Shown here: positions 22,001 through 30,883 of the stretch, one piece after another
How positions within the stretch are numbered: position 1 is the stretch's first letter
How the letters are laid out: every line of letters starts with the position of its first letter
Assembly (NCBI GenBank): GCA_910574455.1
Contig: CAJSYZ010000007.1
Location: 372,001-436,000, forward strand
Origin: Trichaptum fuscoviolaceum
Lineage: Eukaryota > Basidiomycota > Agaricomycetes > Hymenochaetales > Trichaptaceae
Direction of reading: 5' to 3'
DNA: 64,000 nt
Notes under the pieces: generated by a model
What the model saw: the letters and a program-made list of their open reading frames with translations, nothing else
Databases searched by the model: none
What the model was told of the DNA's origin: nothing
Program-made: the position numbers and the translations under genes

Positions 22001-22177
22001 TAAGTACCCACTAAATAGAATATACTGGCTGTATCTACACTCTCATGTATATGACTGCTGTAATGGCTGAGCATAATGCAAAAACTGTCATCTAAATATG
22101 CACAGCAAGGCTGAATCTCATACATCAGATCTATCAGCAAATGCTGCATGTGAAGCATTTCATTTGCTGGTAGGACT
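19064..22177. mobile_element. Element C: MULE-like long-palindrome transposon inserted in B pol
   Basis: It is 3114 bp, flanked by the 9-bp direct repeat GAATATCTC (19055-19063 and 22178-22186). The ends are ASTSCTACCAGCA inverted repeats with two mismatches. A 9-bp duplication and long inverted arms point to the Mutator superfamily, though a foldback origin is also possible. It has no transposase, only short frames repeated on both arms. Because it sits in the young element B, its own insertion must be very recent. Confidence 0.85.
19265..21972. repeat. Near-perfect inverted arms of C with a duplicated loop
   Basis: Arms of about 1.13 kb (roughly 19265-20401 and 20836-21972) mirror each other around 20618.5 without indels; I noted a single mismatch near 20230/20995. 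The outer 200 bp (19064-19264 and 21973-22177) are only loosely similar. The 434-bp centre contains a 340-bp tandem duplication (20385-20724 and 20725-21064), each unit a loop core plus a piece of the right arm. Transcripts across it would form a very long hairpin. Confidence 0.9.
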
Positions 22178-22186
22178 GAATATCTC

Positions 22187-24203
22187 CAGTTTCTTTGCGT
22201 ATTTGGAGGTGAAGGTCATCGACATCGATGATGTTCCTGTCATCTTCTTCGGCTTCTTCAATTCGGGTGGCTAGGAGTTCCATTTCTTTGAGAAAAACTT
22301 TCTCTGGTAGAAGTGTAACTTCGTTGCTAAGTTCTCCTTCCGTTTTAAAATGGTCCGCACGTCGGGATAGGGCATCGGATTGGATCATGTGTTTTCCTGG
22401 TATGGCTTGTATCTTGTAATTGTACCTTGATAGTTCATTCTGCCATCGAGCTTGTCGAGGGGTCAAGCGTTGGGGTTGTCTCCAATAAGTCAGATTCTTG
22501 TGGTCGCAATGAATTGTAACTGTATGCGGGCTTCCAAGTAGATAGTGTCTCCACATTTGGAGTGCTCGGATAATAGCAAATAATTCTCTGTCATATATCT
22601 GCCAGTTGCGTTGTGTCGGGTTGAGAGCTTGCGAAATATAACCTATGGGTTTGAGTTGACCGTTTTCGTCATGTTGGCGTAGTGCTGCGCCGGTAGCTAC
22701 GGCTGAGGCGTCCGTTTCAAGATAGAATGGTTTGTGTGGGCCGGGTTGCATAAGGAGGGGTTCCTTCGAAAAGAGTTCCTTGAGTGTCTGAAAAGCCTTT
22801 TCACATTTGTCTGTCCAGACAAAAGGTGTGTCCTTCCGTTTAAGTTGATCGAGTGGTCGGCATATAGTTGCATAGTTTGGAATGAATCTGCGATAGAAGT
22901 TGGTAAAACCTGTAAATGATCTAACGTCTTTGAGACATTTCGGAGTGGTCCAGTCAAGTATCCCTTGTATCTTGGAGGGGTCTGTCTTGATCTTTGATTC
23001 CGAAATAATGTAACCAAGAAATGGTACTTCGAGTTGGTGAAATCGGCATTTTGCTGGTTTGACGTAGAGTTTATTGTCCTTTAGGATTTGAAAAACTTCT
23101 TTGGTGTTTTCAATGAGCTGCTTGAGAGTTGGGGCATGAATGAGTAGGTCGTCCATGTAAACAATGACCTTGTTCTGGCGTATTTGCTCTGATAGAATGT
23201 CATTCATGAAGCGTTGAAAAACCGCAGGTGAGTTGCATAGACCGAAAAACATAACGGTTGGCTGATAGAGTTTCCTGTTGCATACGAAGGCTGCTTTCCA
23301 TTGATCAGATTCCTTGATGCGAATGTTGTGATAACCTTGTCGGATATCGAGGGTAGTGAAGTATTTGGATCCTCGGAGTTGATCAAGTAGTTGCTGCGAG
23401 TTTGGCATAGGATATGCATCTTTGACTGTATGCGAGTTGAGGTATCTGTAGTCCTGTACTGGTCGAAGTGTTCCATCTTTCTTATCAATAAAGAAGAAAG
23501 GTGATGCCATTGGGGAGTTAGATTCCTTGATAAATCCTTTGTTGAGCAAGTCGTCAATTAATGTAGTGAGAATCGGTTGTTGATGGTATGGGACCGGGTA
23601 CGGTTTGTGAATTTTCGGCACAAAGCTTGGTAATGTTTTGATCTCCATATCATAGGGTCGGGCAGGGGGGTAGGTTTGGATTTCATTCTCTGAGAAAATG
23701 TCCGCATATTCCAAATATTCGTCTGGAATATTAAGTTTCTCCTTTGGCTTTTGGTTTTGTTGTTCGAGTCGAGTAGAGACTGTGATCTTGTTGATAGTGA
23801 TCGTGTCATCATTCCAGTTAATCTGGGGCTTTGCCTGTTTGAACCAAGGTAGTCCTAGAATAACATCGTCGCTTGGAATGTGTGTCCGATAAAAGATTGT
23901 CAAGGTTGAATGAGGGTGGGTGAGATTCAATCGAATCCGTTCTGAAACTGTTCCATTCTTGTTCAGAGTTCCATCAGCATTGCTAACTTGTAAAGCTTTA
24001 TCAAGTTTATGCATTTTGATGTTGAGCTTATCAACTAAGTCCGAGTTGATAAAGTTCAGTTGTGCTCCGGTGTCAAGAAGGGCATTGATAGTGATGAGGC
24101 GTCCGTTAACGAGTAATTTGACCGGGATTCGAAATGATGAGATGTTGCCATTCAGAACAACAGTGTTGAGTTGAACCGGGTTAACCAACTCTGAGCTGTT
24201 CAA
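22187..24203 (-). CDS. B pol, 5' part: protease, RT, RNase H
   Basis: The frame begins in the -1 phase at the gag stop (see the slippery site at 24203-24209). It carries protease ALLDTGAQ (Asp near residue 44), RT with KKDGTLRPVQDYR and YMDD (near 23155), and RNase H with LETDASAVATGAAL and QIYDRELFAI. A tether with an acidic stretch EEAEEDDRN follows, and the frame is interrupted at DIQ by element C. No frame break is seen apart from C, which fits the identical LTRs. Confidence 0.95.
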
Positions 24204-24209
24204 AAATTT
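24200..24209 (-). promoter_or_regulatory. B gag-pol -1 frameshift site, A AAT TTT TGA
   Basis: The gag frame ends GCA AAT TTT TGA. A AAT TTT is a canonical X XXY YYZ slippery heptamer in the zero frame, directly before the stop, and pol is open in the -1 frame from the next codon (TTG AAC). Element A has the same ten bases at the same place. A stop immediately after a heptamer is a common trigger for slippage. Confidence 0.8.
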
Positions 24210-25684
24210 GCAGCATCGTAGTTGCCATATTCATCGAAATCTTCATTGTCGAGTTCATCCAAAGTGTTGAATAGTTCCTCTCGAGACTGATCATCAAGAC
24301 TGGTAATAATCTCGTTGATTTGATATGCCTTGTCTTCCAGGGTGTCCGTTTCATCATAGTCATCGTCATCCACTTCCATTGCATTGATTCGGGGCTTGAA
24401 TCTGCGTTTAGCACCTGGGAAGCGTCCTTGGGGTTTTCCTCTAGGTTTGAAAGAGTTCCTAGGACGGGATGGGCGTTTGGGACATTTATTCGCCATATGA
24501 CCGGGTTTTTCGCAATAGAAACAAAGACCTTTGTCTCTAGCTTCCTTCTGCTTCTCTGGGGTGAGCTTGTTGAAATACATAGTATTGATATTGAATTCTT
24601 CGAGCTTGTCTTCGAGTGAAGGTTCCGGTTCCGGTTCCGGGTTGGAGTCAACTTCCATTTCATGAATTCGATATCTGCGATTGAATCGGCGTTTCGGATA
24701 GCTGTACTTTCTCCTAAAGAATTGTGAAGGTTTCTGTTGATGAGGGGGATTCATCCTTTCGTATTGTAGACCAAATTTGAGGGCATTCTCGTAGTACGGG
24801 TCCATGAGAGGTTTGCCTGATGTATCCTTTGTCATATTGTCTTCAATTCGGATTAGTTCCCTTTGGATCGAAATTGGAAGGCCTTTCTTGAACAAATTGG
24901 TAAGAACTGTGGTGTCTTCAATTCCTGCATCGTAAGCTAGTCGTTGGAATTCATAGACATATTGATCTGTGCGCATGCCGGGGGTTTGCTTGAGTTTCAT
25001 AAGTTCTTCATATGCGTCTGCAATGTAGTCTGCAGATATGAAGTGTTCTCGGAAATCTTTCTTGAATTTTGCCCAAGTATAATCCCATGGTTTTCCGTCG
25101 GCTAGTCTCTTGTTTCCTTTGGTAATGATGCTGTTTATGAAGGTACCAGCTGATCCTAGATTGCAGAATGTGGCTGCAAGTCGAACCTTGTCTTCATCTG
25201 TAGTGTAACCGGGTGTGAGAATGATGTAATTCTCCATGAGATCGAGCCATCGTCTAGCATCCTTGCGACTGCCATCGAAGTTGAATGGTTTATTGGCTCC
25301 ATTCCTGCGTTCTTCGATTTTGTCCGGGGGTCCGGATGTGTTGACTGCTCCTCCAGAAGTTCCCATTGGTGGCGATGGAGGTGGAGGTGGCGGTGGAGGT
25401 GGCGGTTCAGGGGTCGGAGATTTAGACTTTTTGGGTTTGTAGTCAGGGTCGAAGGGATCGACGTAGTCTAATTTGTCTTCTTCCTTCCTTGGAGGTTCTT
25501 CTTCCTGCTTCGGAGGTCTTTCTGGTGCTTTTCCTTTGTCTACAGATGGGGGTGTATCTGTTACTCCTCTAAGTTTGAGGGCTTCGAGTCGATCTGTTAG
25601 AGACTTGACTGATCGCTTGGATTGCTCAATTTCAACGTCAACTTTAGGTTTGTCCGTGCCTAAGATGGAGGGTCCTGCAAGCAA
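24200..25684 (-). CDS. B gag: capsid and CCHC zinc knuckle
   Basis: The capsid domain starts about FNFDGSRKDARRWLDLMENY and includes ADAYEELMKLKQTPGMRTDQYVYEF. The CCHC knuckle is CFYCEKPGHMANKC, with basic stretches around it and an acidic C-terminus ending AANF. The first ATG in frame is only at 25366 (MGTSGG), after a 10-residue proline run. The same frame is open upstream, without any ATG, to 26236. That upstream part encodes conserved-looking sequence (ERCWYRARGFHSEY, FYRRYNTNYQAVDPEDAEERY), so a longer Gag may be made by shifting from the frame ahead of it. Confidence 0.9.
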   Translation of the reverse strand: MLAGPSILGTDKPKVDVEIEQSKRSVKSLTDRLEALKLRGVTDTPPSVDKGKAPERPPKQEEEPPRKEEDKLDYVDPFDPDYKPKKSKSPTPEPPPPPPPPPPSPPMGTSGGAVNTSGPPDKIEERRNGANKPFNFDGSRKDARRWLDLMENYIILTPGYTTDEDKVRLAATFCNLGSAGTFINSIITKGNKRLADGKPWDYTWAKFKKDFREHFISADYIADAYEELMKLKQTPGMRTDQYVYEFQRLAYDAGIEDTTVLTNLFKKGLPISIQRELIRIEDNMTKDTSGKPLMDPYYENALKFGLQYERMNPPHQQKPSQFFRRKYSYPKRRFNRRYRIHEMEVDSNPEPEPEPSLEDKLEEFNINTMYFNKLTPEKQKEARDKGLCFYCEKPGHMANKCPKRPSRPRNSFKPRGKPQGRFPGAKRRFKPRINAMEVDDDDYDETDTLEDKAYQINEIITSLDDQSREELFNTLDELDNEDFDEYGNYDAANF

Positions 25685-26232
25685 TTGGCTGTGTCTATGC
25701 CGGGTGGAGCTTGCGAGTAAAGGATGAGCAACTGGGGAAGTTTCTTCCTTGGGTAAATGAGTAGAAGGTCGGGGAGTATTGGGGTCGGGTTGGGTGGTAG
25801 GAGGTGGGGTACTTGGGGGTGCAACTGGGGATGTGGCTGCAGTTAATGCGGTAGATTGTGAAGTGTTTGTATCAAGCGGTGAAGGGGGGAGTAAGTGGGT
25901 AAGAGTAAGAGGGGATGGTCTGGACTGGGGTTGATTTAGTCCGTGTAACTCTTGGTAACGTTCCTCAGCGTCTTCCGGGTCAACTGCTTGATAATTTGTG
26001 TTGTATCTGCGGTAAAATTCTCCGGGGTGGTGTCGATATCTTTTTGGGATAGCTTTCCACTCTCTTCCTTGCTTGCTGAAGTAGATGTATTCGGAATGAA
26101 ATCCTCGAGCTCTATACCAACAGCGTTCCGAGTAGTCGAAGTGTGAATTTTCCGGGGGGTAGGGAGGTAGTGATTCAAACGAGGTGTCGAGGTGAGGGGT
26201 GTCCGGTAGTTGTGATCGAGGTGCCAGAGTGT

Positions 26233-26760
26233 CTAATCAGTAGTTTGGATTCCGTTTGTCTGATACTGTGCCGGAATCGGGGGTACTGGAGGAATGGGGG
26301 TGGCTTGTCGAATGGGACGGTTCAGAGGTGAAATGAGTGGAATGTCACTTGGGGATAGGCTAGGTTGACAACCGCAGCGATTGATGTAGGTTTGAACGTC
26401 TTCTTCAACGTCAGGCCAATAGCAAACGTAATCTAGATGTTCCCTAGTGGTTTGGACTGTGTAATGATAGTTGGTTTCCGGATGGATGTGGGCTGCGTAT
26501 ATGAGATCGTTCCGAAGGGCTTGGTTGCTTCCAACGTAGGCTCGTCCTTCTGTCCAAAGTAAGTCTACCCTTAGTTTCCAATTGGTGGGGAATCGACGGT
26601 TTCGGATAAGAAATGCCAATGATGTGATTACTGAATCTCCGTCATAGCTTTTCTTGATTCGTTGATCTAGTCCGTTGAGTTTCAGAAGTCTAAAGTTCTC
26701 TGCAATTTCTGTCTTGTCTGATATACCAGGTTGGATAGGGTGGAGTCGACTAGTTCTGGG
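26233..26760 (-). CDS. B pre-gag ORF2: diverged integrase-type zinc domain, no ATG
   Basis: This frame is open from about 26760 to the TAG at 26233-26235 and contains no ATG. Its middle resembles the region before and across a Ty3 integrase zinc domain: LLWTEGRAYVG, then HIHPETNYHY, REHLDYVCYWPDVEEDVQTYI and RCGCQP. The final CxxC of integrases is CxC here. No catalytic core follows; instead the gag frame takes over in the -1 phase right at the stop. Element A has the same domain in the same place. Entry could be by frameshift from ORF1, by an unrecognised intron, or by non-AUG initiation. Confidence 0.6.
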   Translation of the reverse strand, partial: PRTSRLHPIQPGISDKTEIAENFRLLKLNGLDQRIKKSYDGDSVITSLAFLIRNRRFPTNWKLRVDLLWTEGRAYVGSNQALRNDLIYAAHIHPETNYHYTVQTTREHLDYVCYWPDVEEDVQTYINRCGCQPSLSPSDIPLISPLNRPIRQATPIPPVPPIPAQYQTNGIQTTD

Positions 26761-27373
26761 GATGATTAGATTTGCCAGGTTGCCTATTTGATTTATGAAT
26801 AGAGCTGCTAAGTCTTCTTCTGATCCTTCTGAGCTGGGATTGGAATGGTCCAGGGGTAGGTGTGTCGAGCTGGATAGGTGAACCTAGAAGGGGGATGGGA
26901 GTTCCTTCGCGTTTGATCTCTTGTTTGATCGGAGGGGGAGGGGGTGTATGCTGTTCCTGGATCCTTTGAGTAACAGGTGTTACAGGTGGTAATTGCCTGT
27001 TATATGTTCCTATTTCGCTTGTCCAATAGTGTTGAGGATCTTCGAAGTTAGATGATACTGAGCTAAGGTAGGTTTCCCTTGTGAATTCTTGTCCGAGTCG
27101 AGGGGCTGGGTACGAAGTAACAAATGGATTGGTTACTATGCTTTCTCGAGCTTCGGATGGGGGTTCTGCTCTCGTTGTCTGCTCTGTATCAGATAGTTCG
27201 AGTTCGGATGGGGTGTGGGGTGGGGTAGAGTTGGTAGGGATGTCTGTGATGCGGATGGGGTCAAAGATAAAAATCTCCTGCACGTCTTCCAACAATCTTT
27301 CCGTATGATTGGCGACTCGTATTAAGACCTTCAGGTTGGGCACTTCCTTGGGTGATCTCTTCCCTTGAGCTAC
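26750..27373 (-). CDS. B pre-gag ORF1, no ATG start
   Basis: The frame is open from about 27373 to the TAG at 26750. It begins near KVLIRVANHTERLLEDVQEIFIFDP and continues as a Pro/Glu/Ser/Thr-rich linker. The start resembles A ORF1 (IFFIYHTNPNAFFYLEEFLPDRIRL), so I take it as the element's first coding block. The first start-like codon is GTG. A short frame in another phase (27261-27491) lies just upstream and may hold the true beginning. Function unknown. Confidence 0.45.
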   Translation of the reverse strand, partial: VAQGKRSPKEVPNLKVLIRVANHTERLLEDVQEIFIFDPIRITDIPTNSTPPHTPSELELSDTEQTTRAEPPSEARESIVTNPFVTSYPAPRLGQEFTRETYLSSVSSNFEDPQHYWTSEIGTYNRQLPPVTPVTQRIQEQHTPPPPPIKQEIKREGTPIPLLGSPIQLDTPTPGPFQSQLRRIRRRLSSSIHKSNRQPGKSNHPQN

Positions 27374-27499
27374 TTGTTGTTACAACACGAGTGGGTTCTC
27401 CTAACTCTCTTCTCGAGTGCTCGTCCGGTATGTTACTTCGGTTCGCTGGATAACAACTTCCTGTTGTGTTCACCGGTATTTCTGTCGTCAACGAGTGAA

Positions 27500-27944
27500 G
27501 CTAATGTCTCTCTGGATCTTCGCTATATGCGTCTAGCAGTTTCACTAGGTGGATCGGACCGTTCCTCTGCTTGCTTTCTTCTCTTCAAGTTACCTGGGCT
27601 GGCTCTGCTTTCTGATCGGGTCGCGAACCTCAAATCCCGCTTACACCAACCTTAATGTAACAAGGACCGTTAATTCTGGGCGTGAACCTGCTTAATGCTT
27701 TGGGTCTGTTTCGAGTGTCTGTGTAGATGAATACACAACACAGTTATGTGTCAATCGTATGTCGTTCAAGTTCTTTCTTTCCTACTTTGAAAGGTTAGCA
27801 ATCAATGGCCAGTTGTTCACTTACTTTGAAAGTATTCCGGATTAGTTCTTGTAGGGTGGATTGTTTAATTCCGATGGTGGAAAGTGGAGTCAAGTGCAAT
27901 AGTCTTGGCTGCTTTCCAGGTTATGGAAAGAAGTCAATCCTAAT
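27500..27944 (-). other. B leader between PBS and first frame
   Basis: This is an untranslated leader of about 0.45 kb. The PBS is at 27931-27941 (minus strand AGGATTGACTT), three bases from the LTR. I found no long frame with an ATG here. Confidence 0.5.
27931..27941 (-). promoter_or_regulatory. B primer-binding site (self-priming type)
   Basis: Minus strand AGGATTGACTT is perfectly complementary to AAGTCAATCCT of the element RNA, encoded in the LTR at 28115-28125. That LTR site lies 38 nt downstream of TATATAA (28157-28163), as expected for the RNA 5' end. Confidence 0.75.
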
Positions 27945-28489
27945 TGTTACGTTCACGGCTTCGGAAGACTTATCACGGAAATGATAAGTGACAAAAGCGT
28001 TGTTTGTGAACAAACAAGTGGTGAGATAAGAGTGGGCGCTTTAACGAGGCTCTCTTAAGCTCGGAAGTCGTGGGTGAACAGAGTCTTTGGCACGATGGTG
28101 TGAAAGACTATAGGAGGATTGACTTAAGTGTCATCCGAAGGCCTATGTACAGGGGTTTATATACTACAGAGGGAGAAACATAAATAGAACGCGCTTCTGG
28201 GGCTAGCTGGGGCTAACTGGGGCTAACTGGGGCTAACTGGGGCTAACTGGGGCTAACTGTGAAACAGGGGAAATGGGGCTAACTGGGGCTACGTAGGGCT
28301 AACTGGGGCTATGGTAAAGCGAAGGGGCAATGTAAGCAAAGAGGCAGTAAAAGGGGGCTACCTGGGGCACCGAAGGTTAAAGGTAAAAAGGTTAAATGGT
28401 AAAGTCCGAGGGACAAAGGTAAGCGTAGCCTAATCGGGTTACGTGAGGTAAACAAAGGTAAACATGGTCCGTATGCTTGATGCATAACA
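27945..28489 (-). mobile_element. B 5' LTR with promoter
   Basis: Same sequence as 14327-14871. On the minus strand it has TATATAA at 28163-28157 and a predicted start site near 28125. The GGGGCTAACT array is at 28199-28258, upstream of the promoter in the direction of transcription. Confidence 0.95.
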
Positions 28490-28494
28490 CCTTC

Positions 28495-28647
28495 TGCTCC
28501 GGTGTCGAGTAAGGCGGTGGCTTTGTGGGTTTTCTGATTATATAGGAACGTGATTGGGATTCGTAAGGCGTGATTGTCGTTAATTGAATTGATGAGCAGC
28601 CTGATGTTCAACGAGAGAGAGGGCTGCGGGAGCTCTTCGTTGTTCAA
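28495..28647 (-). CDS. A pol, 5' fragment: protease with the active-site Asp
   Basis: It starts in the -1 phase at the gag stop and reads through IRLLINSINDNHALRIP to ALLDTGAEG, where element B interrupts. The rest of pol is 10991-14326. The insertion lies two codons after the catalytic DTGA. Confidence 0.9.
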
Positions 28648-28653
28648 AAATTT
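28644..28653 (-). promoter_or_regulatory. A gag-pol -1 frameshift site, A AAT TTT TGA
   Basis: The gag frame ends GGA AAT TTT TGA with pol open in the -1 frame (TTG AAC AAC). The slippery heptamer and stop are identical to those in element B. Confidence 0.78.
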
Positions 28654-30026
28654 CCTTCTTCAACTCGATCGAAGACTTGGTTGACTGCGTCATCATCAAG
28701 GCCAATAAGGAGTTGTTGAATCTGTGCGGCGCGATCTTCGGCTGAGAGTTCGCCTTGATCTTGGTCTTCGTTCTCGGGTTCAGAGTATTCATTTTGATCA
28801 TCGGCTGAAGTTAATTGGCGCATATTTTTGGACCTTGGTGTGCGGGAGTTGGGCCATCAAGTTTTTGAGGTACGTTTGGGATGAGGTTTGGGACACTTGG
28901 CGGTGCGATGTCCGGGTTGATGGCAATTGAAGCAAAGGTTTTCCTTCATATGACGTTGGAATTCTTCAGTCGAAAGTCGTGATATAAAGAAGCTGTAGAT
29001 GGCTAGGTCGACCAATTCTTCTATATCATCGTTGTCATTGGAAGGTAATGTTTCATTTGTGTCATTTGCATTGTTTGAGATGGCTCGAATCTGACGATTG
29101 TATTGTCGCATAGGTCGTCGTTTGAAGCGGTTCTCTCCGGAATAGGATTGGTGGGGTTGGGATTCCATTGAATGAGCTATCTTGTAATTGGTGTCCAGTC
29201 GAGTGGCAAGCGAAAACCAATCTTCCATGTTGGTCGGTTGTGGACTACATGCAAGTAGTTTCATTCGAAGATTGTCATTGAGTCCCATCCAGAATGCATT
29301 GCGTTGGGAAAGGTATTCTGTGATACGAGCTTGCATGATGAGTGTTTTGAATTTGAGAATGTAGTCTTCAATAGATCCTCGCTGTTTGAGCTTGGCAAGT
29401 TCCATGGTAGCCTTGATTGTGAGTTCGGATGTTATGAAAGTGCGGTGGAATTCTTCAAGGAATTCTTCAAATGTGTCGGTTTCAAAACGTCCGCTGGCCA
29501 TGTATTGCATTGCAAATGGTCGGGATCCGCGAAGACTGCAATGGGCAAGCACAAATTCGATGCATAGCTCATCTGTGTCATAGATGTGTCGGTTGGCTCG
29601 TAGATGGATTTGGACTTGGAGTAAAAAGCGATCAGCATCTTCTTGGGTTCCGTCGAAAGGTTGAATTTTAGCCATGGTTATGGGTCGATCGTGTGCGGGT
29701 CCGTCTCCTTGGTTGTTATTGTCTGCTGCTCCTCCACCTCCAGCTCCTCCGCCTCCTCCTCCTCCTTCATCGTCTCCTCCTCCTCCTCCGTTGTCATTCA
29801 GGTTTCCTCCGGGTGGTCCTCCTCCTCCTCCTCCTTCATCTCCTGCGGGTGGATCACCAAATCCCCATCCTCTCCATGCAGGATTTTGTCGGCCTCCTCT
29901 GCCTCCTCTTCCTCCTCTGCCTCGACCTTGGAGATGTCTTAAGTGGAAAAAGGTACTGATACTTTCTTCTCCAGGTGGGGGTCGGAACATTGAGCGGGTA
30001 GTTTCCGTGACAGTTTGGGTGGCCAT
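28644..30026 (-). CDS. A gag: RGG-rich start, capsid, CCHC knuckle, one in-frame TGA
   Basis: The ATG at 30024-30026 is followed by an RGG-rich segment and long Gly runs, then the capsid (PFDGTQEDADRFLLQVQIHL, TMELAKLKQRGSIEDYILKF) and the knuckle CFNCHQPGHRTAKC. A TGA at 28857-28859 stops the frame, but the same phase continues with coding character (EYSEPENEDQDQ, LLIGLDDDAVNQVFDRVEEGNF) to the TGA at 28644. That ending corresponds to the B Gag C-terminus. The 28857 stop is therefore probably a point mutation of CGA. Upstream the phase is open with two more TGA codons, near 30165 and at 30546. Confidence 0.85.
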
Positions 30027-30780
30027 AGTACTAATGGATAGAGGTTCGATGTGAGGGCGGGTGTAAGAGAGATATGGTTTCGATGGGATAGGGGGAAGTG
30101 TGGGTGTTCGGCGTGAGGGGGTAGGAGTTTCTGGAGCAACGGAGCTGCCTGATTGAGAGGATCATCTGAAGAGGTTTCGATCAAGAAGTCCGTGAGTGGG
30201 TGAGTCTGAACGAGATCGATGGTAGTCGCTGGGTTGAGGGTCGGAAGTGGAAGTTGGTTGGGGTTCTTGTGGTGGTTGTGGTAGCCGATTGGGATGTCGG
30301 CGATAATACTCTTCTTTAAGCTTTTTCCAGTTTGGAGTGTGACCTTCGTATATTTCTCGTAATTCTGGACCAAGTGTATGAGCTACTACCCAGGAATCAG
30401 CAGTTGGGTTGTAGATCCAAGGGGTTTCGGTAGGTTCTCCGTTGGCGTCAGGAAGATGGAAGTATTGTGTTGCTTCGTTGAAGATAAGAGTGGTTGGGAA
30501 CGGTGGTAGTGGGGGTTGGATGTGTTTGAACTCTCCTGCTAGACTTCAACGAGCAAGGTCTTCCCAGTTGGGGGTATGAGTGACGAAGAATTGTCGAGCT
30601 TCCTCAGCAGAGTTTGCTTCGATTGGGGTCCACCGTTGTAGTATTTGATTATATGACCACGATCGATAAGTTTTGTTACCGATCTTATAGTAAAAGAAAT
30701 TCTTTTCGGTGTCAAAGAAGAGTCGATTGTGTGGTGGTGGAGCGTCTGGATACTGAGGAACAGTAGTCTGTGTAGGTATT
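30027..30780 (-). pseudogene. A pre-gag frame in phase with gag, two TGA stops
   Basis: In the gag phase upstream of its ATG, the sequence encodes two similar modules. One ends FFVTHTPNWEDLAR (before the TGA at 30546) and the other contains LREIYEGHTPNWKKLKEEYY (ending before a TGA near 30165). The repeated HTPNW core and the match in style to the B frame upstream of its gag suggest real former coding sequence. No ATG was seen. Both stops are TGA, compatible with C-to-T change at CGA. Confidence 0.5.
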
Positions 30781-30883
30781 GGTTCTTCCGTGGTTTTTGA
30801 AGTGGTTTCTTTGTTGGTTTTGCCTGTTGTAGAAGATGAGGCTGTGTTTCGAACCGTCTGTTTGCCTTTGTTCGCCGTGGTGA

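Larger units (their letters stand above)
14327..28489 (-). mobile_element. Element B: young Ty3 chromovirus nested in the A protease
   Basis: The 545-bp LTRs at 14327-14871 and 27945-28489 read identically, so insertion is recent. The 5-bp duplication CCTTC (14322-14326 and 28490-28494) flanks it and belongs to the A protease codons for AEG. The order on the minus strand is LTR, PBS, ATG-less leader frames, gag, pol (split by C), four 3' frames, LTR. Removing C leaves about 11 kb, long for a Ty3 element because of the extra frames at both ends. Confidence 0.95.

Noticed and set aside
28857..30548. Alternative genetic code with TGA read as an amino acid
   Set aside because: Element B uses TGA as the gag stop, cdc2 and FKBP end with TGA, and the kinase and NmrA genes show no internal TGA.
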